From: Pseudomonadota bacterium | Lineage (GTDB): Bacteria > Pseudomonadota > Gammaproteobacteria > Burkholderiales > Burkholderiaceae_C | Length of the DNA: 15,504 nucleotides | Reading direction: 5' to 3' | NCBI GenBank assembly: GCA_023396625.1 | Contig: JAEWVY010000260.1 | Coordinates: forward strand, 1-15,504 | Shown here: positions 13,698 through 15,504 of the stretch, piece after piece | Layout of the letters: each line of letters starts with the position of its first letter | Position numbering within the stretch: the stretch's first letter is position 1 | Made by a program: the position numbers and the translations under genes | Notes under the pieces: generated by a model | Told to the model about the DNA's origin: nothing | The model's input: only the letters and a program-made list of their open reading frames with translations | Database searches by the model: none

Positions 13698-14327
13698 TTA
13701 CTTCTTCTTGCCCTTGGCCGCGGGCGCAGGTGCCGCCGCGGCGGCAGCCGGCTCGGCCGTTTCTTCTTCGGCGACGGCCACGACGGACACCAGCACCGGA
13801 TTGACCTTGCCGTGTGTCACAACCTTGACGCCCTTGGGCAGGGTGATGTCATCGAGGTGCAGGGACACACCCTTCTTCAACTCGGACAGATCGACGGCGA
13901 TGAACTCGGGCAGGTCGGCCGGCAGGCACGACACTTCCAGTTCGGTCACGACATGGTTGATCAGACACTTGTCGATCTTGACCGCGCTGGAATTTTCCTC
14001 GCCGCTGTAGTGCAGTGGCACTTTCATGTGCAGCCGGGTGTTGGCATCCACGCGCTGGAAGTCGATGTGCTGGACCTGTTGCTTGAACGGGTGCATCTGC
14101 AGGTCGCGCAACAGCACCTTGCTGGTCTGGCCCCCCAGCTCCATTTCCAGGATAGAGGAATGGAAGGCTTCCTTTTTGATGGCGTGCCACAACGCGTTGT
14201 GGTCGAGCTCGATCATTTGCGGCTCGGCGCCGCCGCCGTAGACGATGCCGGGTGTCCGGCCGGTGATGCGGAGACGGCGGCTCGCACCCGTGCCCTGCTT
14301 GCTGCGCTCAAAAGCGACGAATTTCAT
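13698..14327 (-). CDS. rplY: 50S ribosomal protein L25, long CTC-type
   Basis: 209 residues: an N-terminal L25 5S-rRNA-binding domain (about 1-92, with GRTPGIVYGG and LRDLQMHPFKQQVQHIDF), a C-terminal TL5/CTC beta domain (about 96-182), and an Ala/Pro/Glu/Lys-rich tail. It is part of the large subunit central protuberance. The frame opens at 14339, but ATG 14327 (MKFVAFERSKQG) has GGAG 6 nt upstream and matches the family start. It lies 98 bp downstream of prs in the common prs-rplY-pth order. A 6-bp inverted repeat (14342-14366) sits immediately before the ribosome binding site. Confidence 0.96.
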   Translation of the reverse strand: MKFVAFERSKQGTGASRRLRITGRTPGIVYGGGAEPQMIELDHNALWHAIKKEAFHSSILEMELGGQTSKVLLRDLQMHPFKQQVQHIDFQRVDANTRLHMKVPLHYSGEENSSAVKIDKCLINHVVTELEVSCLPADLPEFIAVDLSELKKGVSLHLDDITLPKGVKVVTHGKVNPVLVSVVAVAEEETAEPAAAAAAPAPAAKGKKK

Positions 14328-14341
14328 GAACAACTCCAAAA

Positions 14342-14366
14342 GAGAGCCGACCGCGACCAGTGCGGC
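14342..14366 (-). other. Possible leader hairpin upstream of rplY
   Basis: GAGCCG arms (14342-14347 with 14361-14366) around a 13-nt loop, ending 4 nt before the GGAG ribosome binding site of rplY. It could influence translation or mRNA stability; it is modest enough to be chance in GC-rich DNA. Confidence 0.25.
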
Positions 14367-14425
14367 TCCGGTACAAAAAGGCGCGCGTCAGCCCGGAGGC
14401 CTGGCGAGCCCGCGACATGCCCCGG

Positions 14426-15400
14426 TCAGAACAGGTTGTCCTGATCCGAGAACAAACTCATGACCGACTCACCCGTGGCGATGCGCTGGATCGTCTCGGC
14501 AATCAGCGGTGCCACGGAGAGCTGGCGGATCTTGGCGCAGCTGGCGCCAGCCTCGCTCAGCGGAATCGTGTCGGTGACCACGACCTCGTCGAGCGCCTGC
14601 CCCTGGGCGATGCGTTCGATGGCCGGGCCGGAAAAAATAGGGTGCGTGCAGTAGGCATACACCTTCTTGGCGCCGCGCTCCTTGAGCACTTCGGCGGCCT
14701 TGACCAGGGTGCCCGCGGTATCGATCATGTCATCCATGACCACGCAGTTGCGCCCCTCGATCTCGCCGATGACGTGCATCACTTCGCTGACGTTGGCCTT
14801 GGGGCGGCGCTTGTCGATGATGGCCAGATCGCAACCGAGTTGCTTGGCCAGTGCGCGGGCGCGCACCACGCCACCCACGTCCGGCGAAACCACGATGAGA
14901 TCCTGGTACTTTTTCTGACGCAGATCGCCCAGCAGGACAGGCGAGGCATAGATGTTGTCCACCGGGATGTCGAAAAACCCTTGAATCTGATCGGCGTGCA
15001 GGTCCATGGTCAGCACGCGGGCGACACCCACGGCCTGCAGCATGTTGGCGACCACCTTGGCCGAGATGGGCACACGGGTGGAGCGCGGCCGGCGATCCTG
15101 GCGCGCGTAGCCGAAATAGGGAATCACGGCACTGATGCGCTCGGCCGACGCGCGTTTGAGCGCGTCCACCATGATCAGCAGCTCCATCAGGTTCTCGTTG
15201 GTCGGTGCGCAGGTGGATTGCACGACAAACACGTCCCGGGCCCGGACGTTCTGCTTGATTTCGACAGTGACTTCACCGTCGGAAAAGCGGCCCACATGAG
15301 CGGCGCCAAGTTGAGTTCCCAGATGCTTTGCGATTTCGGAGGCCAGTGCCGGATTGGCATTGCCGGTGAAAATCATGAAGTCGGGTTGGGTGGCTTGCAT
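14426..15400 (-). CDS. prs: Ribose-phosphate pyrophosphokinase
   Basis: 324 residues, class I PRPP synthase: it makes PRPP from ribose 5-phosphate and ATP for nucleotide, histidine, tryptophan and NAD synthesis. Visible features are RFSDGE (38-43), YARQDR (98-103), the metal- and ATP-binding DLHADQIQGFF (133-143), and the PRPP/ribose-phosphate loop VVMDDMIDTAGT (220-231). The frame can begin at a TTG at 15418, but ATG 15400 gives the expected opening a few residues before the conserved MIFTGNANPALA. It lies 48 bp after tRNA-Gln, so read-through from the tRNA promoter is likely. ispE, expected next to this tRNA in relatives, would lie outside the window. Confidence 0.97.
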   Translation of the reverse strand: MQATQPDFMIFTGNANPALASEIAKHLGTQLGAAHVGRFSDGEVTVEIKQNVRARDVFVVQSTCAPTNENLMELLIMVDALKRASAERISAVIPYFGYARQDRRPRSTRVPISAKVVANMLQAVGVARVLTMDLHADQIQGFFDIPVDNIYASPVLLGDLRQKKYQDLIVVSPDVGGVVRARALAKQLGCDLAIIDKRRPKANVSEVMHVIGEIEGRNCVVMDDMIDTAGTLVKAAEVLKERGAKKVYAYCTHPIFSGPAIERIAQGQALDEVVVTDTIPLSEAGASCAKIRQLSVAPLIAETIQRIATGESVMSLFSDQDNLF

Positions 15401-15448
15401 GTATGTCCCAGCAATCAAAAAACAGACCTCGAGGTGCGACAGGGTATC

Positions 15449-15504
15449 TGGCAGGGGAGGAAGGACTCGAACCCTCGCATGCCGGAATCAAAATCCGGTG
15501 CCTT
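15449..15504 (-). tRNA. tRNA-Gln(TTG), 5' part outside window
   Basis: Minus-strand tRNA cut by the window edge. Visible from the 3' end: CCA (15449-15451), discriminator G, acceptor strand CTCCCCT, a T arm GAGGG-TTCGAGT-CCTTC, and the anticodon arm CCGGA / loop TTTTGAT / TCCGG with anticodon TTG at 15489-15491, reading CAA. The D arm and 5' acceptor strand lie beyond 15504. Its position ahead of prs fits the betaproteobacterial arrangement. Confidence 0.93.

Noticed and set aside
15421..15436. ACCTCGAGGT palindrome beside an A/T run between tRNA-Gln and prs
   Set aside because: A usable hairpin would have a stem of only 3-4 bp, and a terminator here would separate prs from the likely tRNA promoter. 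Too weak to call.
1..15504. CRISPR array, mobile-element genes, toxin-antitoxin or defence systems
   Set aside because: No regularly spaced direct repeats, transposase or integrase frames, or recognisable toxin or defence proteins were found in either strand. Apart from the small dispersed repeat, the window is ordinary core genome.

Overview
The window looks like core chromosome of a GC-rich betaproteobacterium, most likely order Burkholderiales and perhaps Comamonadaceae. That rests on protein resemblance and on gene neighbourhoods I associate with that group: tRNA-Gln / prs / rplY / pth, and a PHP-domain RNase / yciO / M50 protease / trpS run. No search was possible, so the taxon is an inference. 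I see no phage, integrase, intact insertion sequence, CRISPR array, toxin-antitoxin pair or defence island. The genes are housekeeping genes.

Layout. Bases 2-2089 (+) are the 3' part of a large FtsX-like ABC permease. It converges on a two-gene minus-strand unit, radC then an Smr-domain gene (3504 down to 2120). From 3560 to 7421 (+) lie fkpB, ispH, a PLP-dependent threonine/serine dehydratase-like gene, serS and tRNA-Ser(CGA), closed by a strong hairpin-plus-T-run at 7447-7480. The first three genes are linked by 4-base start/stop overlaps. From 12563 down to 7536 (-) runs a likely operon: amidase, RNase AM-like PHP protein, yciO, M50 site-2 protease, trpS. It ends at the same bidirectional terminator. 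An 88-residue YfhL-type ferredoxin is transcribed divergently from the amidase (12663-12929, +). The right end (-) is tRNA-Gln(UUG, cut by the window edge), prs, rplY (CTC type) and pth.

Functional theme. Much of the window serves translation and its accessory steps: SerRS with a cognate tRNA, TrpRS, a Sua5/YciO/YrdC-family protein, peptidyl-tRNA hydrolase, ribosomal protein L25, a ribosome-associated Smr nuclease family member, and tRNA-Gln. Alongside sit isoprenoid synthesis (IspH), PRPP supply (Prs), Fe-S electron transfer and membrane proteolysis.

What stands out is not a new gene system but three sequence-level patterns. (1) A short repeat with an identical 17-bp core occurs three times in AT-rich islands; two copies lie inside coding sequence, one at the C-terminus of the Smr protein and one at the N-terminus of the dehydratase. 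(2) A -10-like hexamer sits 6-7 nt before the start codon of serS, pth, the M50 gene, yciO and the RNase AM-like gene, and before a possible 20-codon ORF upstream of the ferredoxin, suggesting widespread leaderless mRNAs. (3) TrpRS carries a C-terminal extension of about 110 residues that resembles a DUF1508/YegP-type module.
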